Assembly: GCA_007129085.1 (NCBI GenBank) | Contig: SKWF01000150.1 | Location: 1-15,057, forward strand | Direction of reading: 5' to 3' | Length of the DNA: 15,057 bases | Source: Balneolaceae bacterium | Lineage (GTDB): Bacteria > Bacteroidota > Rhodothermia > Balneolales > Balneolaceae | Shown: one piece after another, positions 1-6,681 of the stretch | Layout: each line of letters starts with the position of its first letter | Position numbering within the stretch: the first letter of the stretch is position 1 | Made by a program: the position numbers and the translations under genes | The notes under the pieces: model-generated | Seen by the model: only the letters and a program-made list of their open reading frames with translations | What the model was told of the DNA's origin: nothing | Databases searched by the model: none

Positions 1-200
1 CCAAGTCGTGAATAGCCATGGGAGGCGCCACCTTCTTCACCGGCAAAGAATTTTCTGCCGGCCTCCGCATTTTTAAATCCAAATGTTGAGGTTTGATACA
101 GCGGCATTACGTGGGAGCCGTACGGATCGCCTTTGGGGTGATCAGCGTGTGCACAAATACTTTCGAGGGTGGAAGATGCTGTTTTAGTTTTTATCATCAT
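1..200 (-). CDS. Cys/Met-metabolism PLP enzyme, methionine gamma-lyase-like (N-terminal 66 codons, cut by window edge)
   Basis: This is the beginning of a PLP-dependent enzyme of the trans-sulfuration family (methionine gamma-lyase, cystathionine gamma-lyase or gamma-synthase), cytosolic and acting on sulfur amino acids. Seen: tandem ATG codons at 200-198 and 197-195, then a family-typical N-terminus with ESICAHADHPKGDPYGS, MPLYQTSTFGF and, just before the edge, GYSRL. In this family the Tyr and Arg of the YSR motif bind the PLP phosphate of the neighbouring subunit. The lysine that binds PLP lies beyond the window, so lyase and synthase cannot be separated. The gene overlaps the end of the Lrp-type regulator by about 14 bases, so the two are probably cotranscribed and translationally coupled. 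In Pseudomonas putida the methionine gamma-lyase gene mdeA is controlled by an adjacent Lrp-type regulator (MdeR), which makes MGL the favoured reading. Confidence 0.85.
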   Translation of the reverse strand, partial: MMIKTKTASSTLESICAHADHPKGDPYGSHVMPLYQTSTFGFKNAEAGRKFFAGEEGGASHGYSRL

Positions 201-660
201 TCAGTACCGATATTTTTGATTGCTCTTTAACTACAGACAGCACAATTCCGGTATGAATTTGTTCAACACCCGGTATGCGTGTCAGCTTAGATCGCAGAAG
301 TTTTTCATATTCGTTTGTATCCTTTACAATTACATGCAGCAGGTAGTCGTACTCACCGGTAATGTTATAGCAGGCCAGAATTTCCGGGATACCGGCAATA
401 TGCTCTTTAAATCCCTCCATCTCCTGCATTTGATGAACTGCAAGCTTGATGGAGCAGAATACCGTTAGGCCTTTTCCAACTTTTTGACGGTCAATCCAGG
501 CGGTATACCCTTTGATAATCCCATTTTTTTCGAGCCGTTTTACACGCTCCAGGGTAGGAGTTGTAGTAAGCCCCACTTGCTTGGCCAGCTCATTGTTGGT
601 AATACGCCCATTCTCTTGCAGCAGCTCAATGATTTTTCTGTCGGTTTGATCCAGCTCCAT
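184..660 (-). CDS. Lrp/AsnC-family transcriptional regulator
   Basis: A 158-residue leucine-responsive/AsnC-type regulator of full family length. Residues 3-60 form the N-terminal winged helix-turn-helix, opening LDQTDRKIIELLQENGRIT with the recognition region TTTPTLERVKRLEKNG. The C-terminal half (about 65-150) is the RAM/AsnC ligand-binding domain, with the typical YNITGEYDYLLHV and IPGVEQIHTGIVLSVVKE segments. Such proteins form dimers to octamers and sense amino acids. The ATG has a GGAG ribosome site 5 bases upstream, which is unusual here because most neighbours lack one. The end of the gene overlaps the start of a Cys/Met PLP enzyme, so methionine or a related amino acid is the likely effector (inference). 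A promoter and a 9-base inverted repeat upstream suggest autoregulation. Confidence 0.95.
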   Translation of the reverse strand: MELDQTDRKIIELLQENGRITNNELAKQVGLTTTPTLERVKRLEKNGIIKGYTAWIDRQKVGKGLTVFCSIKLAVHQMQEMEGFKEHIAGIPEILACYNITGEYDYLLHVIVKDTNEYEKLLRSKLTRIPGVEQIHTGIVLSVVKEQSKISVLNDDKN

Positions 661-676
661 AACTCCAATAGTAAAT

Positions 677-712
677 TATTATTCTACTCTTTATTTAAAA
701 TACAGAATAATA
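677..712. promoter_or_regulatory. 9-base inverted repeat, candidate operator for the Lrp-type regulator
   Basis: TATTATTCT at 677-685 is matched exactly by its complement AGAATAATA at 704-712, with 18 bases between. The two arms bracket the proposed -10 box (692-697), one arm lying in the promoter spacer and the other at the expected transcription start. Arm centres are 27 bases apart, a little under three helical turns. This arrangement suits autorepression by a multimeric Lrp-type protein. The stem is AT-rich and lacks a T-tract, so it is not a good terminator for the gene upstream. Confidence 0.45.
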
Positions 713-721
713 GACTGTAAA
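692..721 (-). promoter_or_regulatory. Predicted sigma70-like promoter of the lrp-PLP enzyme unit
   Basis: On the minus strand TTTACA (721-716) is followed after 18 bases by TAAATA (697-692). Transcription would start near 685, giving a leader of about 25 bases before the ATG at 660. The region is AT-rich, so chance matches are possible. Its position relative to the inverted repeat at 677-712 supports it. Confidence 0.4.
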
Positions 722-760
722 TAAATAGTATTGAAGTTTAATAAACTAAATATGGGGTTG

Positions 761-1459
761 TCAGCTAAACATCTCAGGGTTCTTGTCGATGAACTTCCTT
801 ATCCATCTTTTTACAAAAAAGGATTGGTTGGTTTTCATATACCACCATGCAAACAGGCTGATGAATAGTGCGCCGACTGCATTAACAATCATATCCCACA
901 TCGTATCGGTAAGGCCTGAGGGATCGTCGAGCATCGGTTTTTGCATATTTGTACCAAATAGTTGATCCATCGAAAATTCAAAAATTTCCCACATAGTGCC
1001 GATTGTTACCGCAAAAAGAAATGCAAACAGAGCGATAAAGCCGGGGGATAGATGAAGCTCTATTTTGTTCGATTCATTAAGTATATAGACAAGCAAAAAC
1101 CCTAAAACTCCCATCAGCAATCCGGCAGTTGCATGCAGCATAATATCCCACCACCAGAAACGATAATAAAAGCTATGTACTTCACCCAAGTAAAGAGAGG
1201 CAAAAGTGAACAGAACAGCTGTCATGTGAAATTCAACGGGGATTTCCACCTCCATTCGTTTTCGAAAAATGATGGGGGCAAACAGAGTGAGTATTATCAG
1301 CGTAACCAGAAAAAGAGAGAGCCACCGTTCATCAAGCAGAAGAATAATCCACTCTACAGTCATCACAACAAGTAAAACACGAATCATGATGCGGTGAGTA
1401 CGATTCTCACCCAGTTCGGTAAATTTAGAAAAACGTGACCCACTTTTCTGTGATGTCAT
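761..1459 (-). CDS. YjdF/DUF2238-family integral membrane protein
   Basis: A 232-residue polytopic inner-membrane protein. After a charged N-terminus of about 25 residues come hydrophobic segments at roughly 27-42, 46-63, 78-92, 108-128, 140-158 and 186-206. The motifs FWWWDIMLHATAGLLMG, TIGTMWEIFEFSMDQLFG and DTMWDMIVNAVGA are characteristic of the DUF2238 (YjdF-like) family, whose function is unknown. Several of these conserved Asp, His and Glu residues lie within or next to membrane segments. The start has a GGGG tract 7 bases upstream. The gene lies 23 bases after rnd on the same strand, so the two are probably cotranscribed. The next gene downstream (lrp) is 100 bases away and seems to have its own promoter. 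Family assignment is from motif recall; no role can be inferred from the context. Confidence 0.8.
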   Translation of the reverse strand: MTSQKSGSRFSKFTELGENRTHRIMIRVLLVVMTVEWIILLLDERWLSLFLVTLIILTLFAPIIFRKRMEVEIPVEFHMTAVLFTFASLYLGEVHSFYYRFWWWDIMLHATAGLLMGVLGFLLVYILNESNKIELHLSPGFIALFAFLFAVTIGTMWEIFEFSMDQLFGTNMQKPMLDDPSGLTDTMWDMIVNAVGALFISLFAWWYMKTNQSFFVKRWIRKFIDKNPEMFS

Positions 1460-1482
1460 GTATAACCCCGATTTTTTCGCTG

Positions 1483-2637
1483 TCAGATATTGTCGATATA
1501 CGGATCCGGTTTTAAATTCAATTGATCCGAGTAGTTTTTAAGAATCTCTTTTTTATACCCTTCGAGATTGGATCCGCGGTTGCTTACAATTTCATCTATA
1601 ATTCGGTTACTGAATAGAAATGTGGCCGTCTCTTTCCCAAAATCATCTTCTATAGCTTTTTTGATCGGGTTAAAAAACTCATCTTTAGCACGACTAACCA
1701 GCTGTTTATGCTGGCGAATTTCCTGCTTTTTGTCTTGAGGTAACGGCTTATATGCAGGCTCTGATTCTGATAGCCCAATTTCCAAAGCCTCCGCTTTCGC
1801 GTTTCTAATCAGATCTTGTAGCTCTTCTTTGATCTCATCACTCTTAAATTTACGATGGATTCCGCGGGTTTTGTGCCATCGGCCCAGAGTGCGGGGTTTG
1901 GCAGCAATTTGTTGCAGAAGATCTTTTTTGATCATCTTAAAAAGGGGACGGTTAATCTCCTGTGCCTTTTCATCCCAATACTCCATCAGAGCTTTAAAGA
2001 TATGCCATTCAACTTCACTGAGATCGTTTTTGTCTTTTTCCCGAATTATCTGGTTGTTCGATATATCTGAAAAATCATCCTCTTCCCAACTCTTTTTTTC
2101 GCCGGCTAGCCAATTCTCAATGCCCTTCTCTTTTACTTCCCGATCGAGTTTGTCTTTCAAATCAAACAAATGAAGAACATCATGTGCAGCATACTTTTTC
2201 TGCTGATCGGTAAGAGGCCGCTGAAACCAGTTACTGGTCTGTGATGATTTCCCCGTATCTACATCTATAGCCTCATCCAACAGTTTGGTAAGTGAGCCGG
2301 GTTCGTAGTTAAGCAGGCTGGTGGCAATATCAATATCGTAGATGTTTTTAGGAAAACATCCCAAAGAGTGGAGCAGGCGCAGATCTTCACCGAATGCAAA
2401 TGTAATGATTTCAATTTCGGGATCTTCCAATACCGGGAATATGGATTTTATATTCAGGTCGTCACTTAGCGGATCAATCAGGTAGCAGTTCTCTCCATCA
2501 AACAGCTGAACCAGGCAGAGGTTAAATCCATATCGATAGTAATTTTTGTCGAACTCTAAATCAGCTGCAATACGCGAGACGTTGCTCAGGTTTTCAGTAA
2601 TTGATTCGAGCTCTTCTTGATGCGTGATGATCTGCAC
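1483..2637 (-). CDS. rnd: Ribonuclease D (DEDDy 3'-5' exoribonuclease with HRDC domain)
   Basis: A 384-residue RNase D, close to the 375 residues of the E. coli enzyme, which trims tRNA and other stable-RNA 3' ends with two metal ions. The exonuclease domain spans residues 1-165. Exo I is D26-x-E28 (ADLEFD), Exo II is D85 in FAFGEDLRLL, and Exo III is YAAHD with Y149 and D153, the DEDDy signature. An HRDC domain follows at about 206-280, and residues 290-375 could be a second, diverged HRDC. The start is GTG: reading back in frame gives only four sense codons (no ATG) before a TAA at 2652-2650. No Shine-Dalgarno sequence is visible, but a hairpin and U-tract precede the start (see 2656-2689). 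The gene is divergent from the flavin oxidoreductase and probably cotranscribed with the YjdF-like gene. Confidence 0.92.
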   Translation of the reverse strand: MQIITHQEELESITENLSNVSRIAADLEFDKNYYRYGFNLCLVQLFDGENCYLIDPLSDDLNIKSIFPVLEDPEIEIITFAFGEDLRLLHSLGCFPKNIYDIDIATSLLNYEPGSLTKLLDEAIDVDTGKSSQTSNWFQRPLTDQQKKYAAHDVLHLFDLKDKLDREVKEKGIENWLAGEKKSWEEDDFSDISNNQIIREKDKNDLSEVEWHIFKALMEYWDEKAQEINRPLFKMIKKDLLQQIAAKPRTLGRWHKTRGIHRKFKSDEIKEELQDLIRNAKAEALEIGLSESEPAYKPLPQDKKQEIRQHKQLVSRAKDEFFNPIKKAIEDDFGKETATFLFSNRIIDEIVSNRGSNLEGYKKEILKNYSDQLNLKPDPYIDNI

Positions 2638-2655
2638 AGGTGTATATATTTAATT

Positions 2656-2689
2656 AAAAAGTGTGTTCTTAAAAGGTAGGTAGAACACA
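2656..2689 (-). promoter_or_regulatory. Hairpin plus U-tract in the rnd leader
   Basis: In rnd sense, TGTGTTCT (2689-2682) pairs perfectly with AGAACACA (2669-2662) across a 12-base loop. It is followed by C and five T residues (2660-2656), and 18 bases later by the GTG start at 2637. Read alone this could be a weak intrinsic terminator or attenuator. It could also act as an operator, since it lies between two divergent genes. The E. coli rnd leader is known for a stem-loop and U-tract upstream of a non-AUG (UUG) start, so the resemblance is notable. Confidence 0.45.
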
Positions 2690-2817
2690 GCTCATAAAAA
2701 ACATCACGTTTCACTGATCAATAATCGATCTCAGTAAAACAAAGAGGGTCGAATTGGAATGATTATCAGCTGAGAATTATTTATCTTTAACATTAAACTA
2801 AAAAGCAGATTATTGTT

Positions 2818-3867
2818 ATGGAATTAGGATTATATACATTTGTCGAGAACACACCTGTTGCCGATACAGGAAAAACATTACCGCCTGAGAAGCGTCTTGA
2901 AAACTTATTGGAAGAGATTGAACTGGCCGATGAGGCCGGTTTGGATATTGTGGGAATAGGAGAGCACCATCGGCCCGAATACCTTTCGTCATCACCGGCG
3001 GTGATACTGGCGGCCGCAGCAGCTCGGACCAAAAATATTCGTCTATCAAGTGCCGTAACGGTTCTGGGTTCGGAAGATCCGGTTCGGGTATTTCAACAGT
3101 ATTCAACTCTCGATCTGCTGTCAAACGGCAGGGCAGAAATTATGGTAGGCCGCGGCTCATTTACCGAATCCTTTCCACTTTTTGGGCAGGACATGAACAA
3201 TTACGACGAAATCTTTGCCGAAAAACTGGAGCTTTTGATTCAGCTTCGTGAAGAGGTGCAGATAAACTGGAAAGGAAAACATCGTCCATCAATTCCAAAT
3301 CGTGCTGTATACCCGAGGCCCAAGCAAGATCCGCTTCCACTCTGGATTGCCACCGGAGGTTCGCCACAATCGGCATATCGTGCAGGGGCGTTGGGTGTTC
3401 CTATGGCGTTAGCAATAATCGGGGGGCAGCCGTCGCAATTTAAACCGATGGCAGACCTTCATCGTCGAGGCGCTAAAGAGGCGGGGCATAAACAGCAGCC
3501 GCTCAGCATAAACTCCCATGGATTCATCGCCGACACATCACAAGAAGCACTTGATGTAGCTTTCCCGGCATTTAAGCACACAATGGACAGAATCGGAAAG
3601 GAGCGCGGATGGCCGCCTATGAGCAGAAAACAGTTCGAAGCATCTTGCACACTTTACGGCGCAAATGTAGTGGGGAGTCCGCAGCAAGTGATCGATAAAA
3701 TTCTCCATCAACACGAAATTTTCGGCCACGATCGCTTTACGCTTCAGATGAGTGTAGGGAGTGTTCCACATAAAAAACTTCTGCGATCCATCGAACTGTT
3801 TGCTAAGGAAGTAGCTCCGGTTGTTCGTAAAGAGTTGGCAGGTAAAGAAAGCGCAGCCGGAGTTTAG
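2818..3867 (+). CDS. LLM-class (luciferase-like) flavin-dependent oxidoreductase
   Basis: A 349-residue cytosolic TIM-barrel protein of the bacterial luciferase-like monooxygenase superfamily, which uses reduced FMN (or F420 in some branches). Seen: N-terminal strand MELGLYTF, helix LENLLEEIELADEAGLDIV followed by GEHHRPEY (EHH at 49-51), the strand IRLSSAVTVLGSEDPVRVFQQY, and LSNGRAEIMVGRGS (about 101-114), the usual flavin-phosphate region. PLWIATGGSPQSAYRAGALG marks the second half. Length and style fit the branch containing Agrobacterium Atu2307 (the LLM_2I7G type), from memory. The substrate is unknown. No Shine-Dalgarno sequence precedes the ATG. The stop TAG (3865-3867) overlaps the stop of convergent mtnA, leaving no room for a terminator between them. 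Confidence 0.9.
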   Translation: MELGLYTFVENTPVADTGKTLPPEKRLENLLEEIELADEAGLDIVGIGEHHRPEYLSSSPAVILAAAAARTKNIRLSSAVTVLGSEDPVRVFQQYSTLDLLSNGRAEIMVGRGSFTESFPLFGQDMNNYDEIFAEKLELLIQLREEVQINWKGKHRPSIPNRAVYPRPKQDPLPLWIATGGSPQSAYRAGALGVPMALAIIGGQPSQFKPMADLHRRGAKEAGHKQQPLSINSHGFIADTSQEALDVAFPAFKHTMDRIGKERGWPPMSRKQFEASCTLYGANVVGSPQQVIDKILHQHEIFGHDRFTLQMSVGSVPHKKLLRSIELFAKEVAPVVRKELAGKESAAGV

Positions 3868-4919
3868 ACCGAGAACAGCTCCTCAAAATGCTTCTTGTAA
3901 TTCGGTTTGATGATCCCCTTTTCGGTAATAATTGCCGTGATTAGGTTGTGAGGCGTAACATCGAATGCCGGATTAAAGACCTGCGTCTTTTTGGGCGCGG
4001 TAGATTTGTTTGCAAAATGCGTTACTTCATCGGCATCGCGCTCCTCTATTTCAATCTGGTCGCCGCTCTCTAAACTCATATCAATGGTAGAGTAGGGTGC
4101 CGCCACGTAGAACGGAATGTCGTGGGCATTTGCCAGCACAGCGAGATTATACGATCCTATTTTGTTGGCTGTATCTCCATTTTTGGTAATCCGATCCGCT
4201 CCAATTACTACCAGGTCTACCAATCCTTTCTGCATCAAAATTCCTGAAGCTGAATCTACAATCAGCTTAAAAGGAATCTCCGCTTTTTTCAATTCCCAGG
4301 TGGTTAGCCGGGCTCCCTGCAGAAGGGGACGAGTTTCATCAACCCAAACCTGTTTTACTTTTCCGGCTTGATGACCGTGGAGGATCATGGAGTGAGCTGT
4401 TCCGTACTCCCCGGTAGCCAATCCGCCGGTATTGCAGTGCGTTAAAATGTTGGCGTTTTTGGGAATTAACGTTTCGCCATGCTCTCCAATCGCTTTACAC
4501 AATCTGCGGTCTTCTTCATGGATAGTAATGGCCGTATTTAGAACGGTCTTTTTAATTTCATCAATCGGTTTATCCTTTTGGGAGTAGATCGTAGCCATCA
4601 ATCGCTTTAAAGCCCATGTAAGGTTCACGGCTGTAGGCCGGGCAGAACCGAGGTAATCGGCAATACGTTGCGCTTCGCTGTAAAAGGTATCAAACTTGTT
4701 TTCTCGAAGCTCGTTGATGCCGAGGTAGAAACCATATCCTCCGGTGATGCCTATTGCAGGTGCGCCACGTACTTTCAACTTTTTGATGGCATCCCATACC
4801 TGTCCCGGTGATTTGAGATCAATCCGCACTTCGCGTTCAGGCAGAAAGGTTTGATCGATAATGGAGATGTGACTTTCTTCCCACGTAATTGATTGAAATG
4901 GTGATTTGTAATCTGTCAT
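3864..4919 (-). CDS. mtnA: S-methyl-5-thioribose-1-phosphate isomerase
   Basis: A 351-residue MtnA, which converts methylthioribose-1-phosphate to methylthioribulose-1-phosphate in the methionine salvage pathway. It belongs to the eIF2B-alpha/beta/delta-like isomerase family. Visible motifs are VRGAPAIG (50-57), THCNTGGLATGEYGTA with the catalytic Cys162, RPLLQGARLT (196-205), and VIGADRITKNGDTANKIG with the catalytic Asp241. These correspond to C160 and D240 of the Bacillus subtilis enzyme. The ATG at 4919 has only a weak AGG upstream. No other salvage gene (mtnK, mtnB, mtnC, mtnD) is in the window. The stop overlaps the stop of the convergent LLM oxidoreductase by 3-4 bases. The next gene upstream on this strand (PH domain) is 91 bases away, and the gap can fold into small hairpins. 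Confidence 0.96.
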   Translation of the reverse strand: MTDYKSPFQSITWEESHISIIDQTFLPEREVRIDLKSPGQVWDAIKKLKVRGAPAIGITGGYGFYLGINELRENKFDTFYSEAQRIADYLGSARPTAVNLTWALKRLMATIYSQKDKPIDEIKKTVLNTAITIHEEDRRLCKAIGEHGETLIPKNANILTHCNTGGLATGEYGTAHSMILHGHQAGKVKQVWVDETRPLLQGARLTTWELKKAEIPFKLIVDSASGILMQKGLVDLVVIGADRITKNGDTANKIGSYNLAVLANAHDIPFYVAAPYSTIDMSLESGDQIEIEERDADEVTHFANKSTAPKKTQVFNPAFDVTPHNLITAIITEKGIIKPNYKKHFEELFSV

Positions 4920-5010
4920 TTTGTAGCCTGTTTGAGCAAATTATTGAGAATTGGTTATAAGCTATTTCATAAAATAGAGTAGATGATTACTACTTATAGG
5001 CAATACAGCC

Positions 5011-5574
5011 CTAAGATGTTTCCCCGATTTTTTTCTCAATTCGCTTTAGAGTTTCGTTCATTTCACCAAGGAGGGGAGCCAGGCTGTGTTGATCTGTTGA
5101 GGTAGGCAAAGGTGTAGTTGATTCTTTGTACCCTGTAACTTCATCACGCTGCTCCATTACCATGTTTCTAAATTCATGAGCATCTATGATTGCGGTGAGC
5201 GTCATATCGGATGCTTGCTGAGCGCTCTGTCCGGCAGTTTCGATGTACAATGAACTAAGCCCGAAATAGCGAAGTATGGGTCCCTCTTTAAACGTCAGGT
5301 CCTGGATTTTATCAAGCGGTACTGTTCGCTCTGTTCTAAAGTATATTCCCTTTTTAAAATGCAGTGCACGGGTTGTTAATTCGCAGAAAAGGGTATCATA
5401 ATATTTATTGCAATAACTACGGCCAAAAATCAGCCAGAATGGAATTAAAACAATTCCCACAATCGTGAGTAAGAGAATGAGTGTACCTCCCCAGTAGAAA
5501 TAAGTTTTAATTCTGGGGTCAAATTTAGCTTCAAAAAGTTGAGTAGCTCTGCTTGATCTTTTTTCAGTTTTCAT
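5011..5574 (-). CDS. Membrane-anchored bacterial PH-domain protein (bPH2/YdbS-like)
   Basis: A 187-residue protein. Residues 1-25 are basic. A single long hydrophobic segment or tight hairpin (about 26-50, WGGTLILLLTIVGIVLIPFW) is followed by a soluble domain of bPH2/DUF304 type (about 58-140), with LTTRALHFKKGIYFRTERTVPLDKIQDLTFKEGPI and LYIETAG. The TERTVPLDKIQDL element and the closing IIDAHEFRNMV are typical of YdbS/YdbT-like proteins. The C-terminus (about 160-187) is a predicted amphipathic helix or short coiled coil, LAPLLGEMNETLKRIEKKIG. The role of these proteins is largely unknown. The ATG lacks a Shine-Dalgarno sequence. The gene is divergent from the DUF985 cupin and could lead into mtnA, although 91 bases separate them. 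Confidence 0.82.
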   Translation of the reverse strand: MKTEKRSSRATQLFEAKFDPRIKTYFYWGGTLILLLTIVGIVLIPFWLIFGRSYCNKYYDTLFCELTTRALHFKKGIYFRTERTVPLDKIQDLTFKEGPILRYFGLSSLYIETAGQSAQQASDMTLTAIIDAHEFRNMVMEQRDEVTGYKESTTPLPTSTDQHSLAPLLGEMNETLKRIEKKIGETS

Positions 5575-5698
5575 GAAATTCGTCAGGTTAATTTCGGTTG
5601 AGAATGCTATCTACGAAAATAAACAGTTTTTGTTGGAATTATTTAAAGGGGATCTATCTTACTTTTCTACCAGCTAAATTGAAATGTAAAATAGAACT

Positions 5699-6190
5699 AT
5701 GAATCGAGTTGATGAGTTAATTGGAGAACTTAAACTGAAACCACATCCGGAGGGAGGGTTTTTCAATGAAACGTACAGAAGTGAAGGAGTTTTTACGAAC
5801 TCCGGAACTGATTTCCCATCGGGCAGATCCTATTCCACTGGTATCTACTACCTATTAAATGGAAACGACAGATCTGCATTTCACCGGATAAAATCGGATG
5901 AATTGTGGCATTTCTACGAAGGGTCATCGGCAACTATTCACATCATCCACCCTGACAGTCTGTATGAAGCACTCTATTTGGGACCTGATGTGGTGAAGGG
6001 ACAACAGTTTCAACATGTGGTTCCGGCGGGAAGCTGGTTTGGCGTTTCCGTTGATGATACAGAAAGCTATATGCTGGCCGGATGTACAGTAGCCCCGGGT
6101 TTCGATTTTAATGATTTTGAGATGGCAGATCCCTACAAATTAAAAAAAGCTTTCCCTGAACAGAGTGAAATTATTGATCGTTTGACGTGA
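5699..6190 (+). CDS. DUF985 cupin-fold protein
   Basis: A 163-residue single-domain protein of the DUF985/Cupin_5 family (COG3542 type), near the family's usual length. Hallmarks are LKPHPEGGFFNETYRS (13-28), IYYLLNG (49-55) and SAFHRIKSDELWHFYEG (59-75), followed by the strand pair ATIHII and QHVVPAGSWFGV. The His and Glu residues of the HRIKSDELWH stretch are where a cupin would bind a metal. Structures of the family show a cupin barrel, but the substrate is not established. No Shine-Dalgarno sequence is evident. A weak TTGTTG...TATCTT pair lies about 40-70 bases upstream. The last 20 bases overlap the end of the convergent DoxX-like gene. Confidence 0.92.
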   Translation: MNRVDELIGELKLKPHPEGGFFNETYRSEGVFTNSGTDFPSGRSYSTGIYYLLNGNDRSAFHRIKSDELWHFYEGSSATIHIIHPDSLYEALYLGPDVVKGQQFQHVVPAGSWFGVSVDDTESYMLAGCTVAPGFDFNDFEMADPYKLKKAFPEQSEIIDRLT

Positions 6191-6659
6191 GCATATCAGG
6201 CTCCGGATCCAAGCGGCCGCCACGTGCCGTAGCTCCAATAACAATGGCTGCACTGATGACGACAAAGTTTTTGAAGATATATTGACCCTCGATGGTTAGG
6301 ACCAGCGGAAACTCATGAAATACAAGCTCTGGAAACAGAAAAACCGGGCTCATGGTGCCGGCCATCTGCATCAACAGGAGTAAAATGGTTAGGCGAATCC
6401 ATTTACCAATCAAAAATAGAATTCCGATTGTGACTTCAAAAAGTGCAAGTCCTGCAAGGGAAACATGTGTTGGTATCAGCCCAAGGGTAAGCATGTCGAT
6501 GGTTGAGATTGCTAACTGTTCAGCAGGGCTCAAACCGGGGAAAAACTTCAGGCCACCAAACCAAATAAAAATCAGAGCAATACTGTATCGCAAAAATCGG
6601 ATGCCGTATTTGGCCATCCATCGGGTGATCAACGGATCGATAGAAGTCAGAAATCTCAT
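6171..6659 (-). CDS. DoxX/DUF417-like (RclC/YkgB-type) inner-membrane protein
   Basis: A 162-residue protein with about four membrane segments, at roughly 20-40, 60-85, 88-105 and 126-145. The first, LRYSIALIFIWFGGLKFFPG, is the typical opening of the DoxX/DUF417 superfamily. LFEVTIGILFLIGKWIRL and the region EGQYIFKNFVVISAAIVIG fit the same fold and recall E. coli RclC (YkgB), an inner-membrane protein of the reactive-chlorine resistance operon. RclC similarity is from memory and partial, so DoxX-like is the safer call. The gene starts 22 bases after the msrB stop on the same strand, so the two form an operon. Its end overlaps the DUF985 gene by 20 bases tail-to-tail. Confidence 0.75.
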   Translation of the reverse strand: MRFLTSIDPLITRWMAKYGIRFLRYSIALIFIWFGGLKFFPGLSPAEQLAISTIDMLTLGLIPTHVSLAGLALFEVTIGILFLIGKWIRLTILLLLMQMAGTMSPVFLFPELVFHEFPLVLTIEGQYIFKNFVVISAAIVIGATARGGRLDPEPDMLTSNDQ

Positions 6660-6681
6660 GGGAAATATTTACCAGGCTTGA

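Noticed and set aside
677..712. The lrp-upstream inverted repeat as a terminator of the YjdF-like gene
   Set aside because: The stem is AT-rich with an 18-base loop and there is no downstream T-tract in that direction; an operator fits better.
2816..3124. Minus-strand open frame opposite the LLM oxidoreductase start
   Set aside because: It is a reverse-frame shadow of a clearly conserved coding region and has no family features.
4920..5010. SAM (S-box) riboswitch ahead of mtnA
   Set aside because: The gap is only 91 bases, AT-rich, and I see none of the conserved S-box core or a terminator stem.
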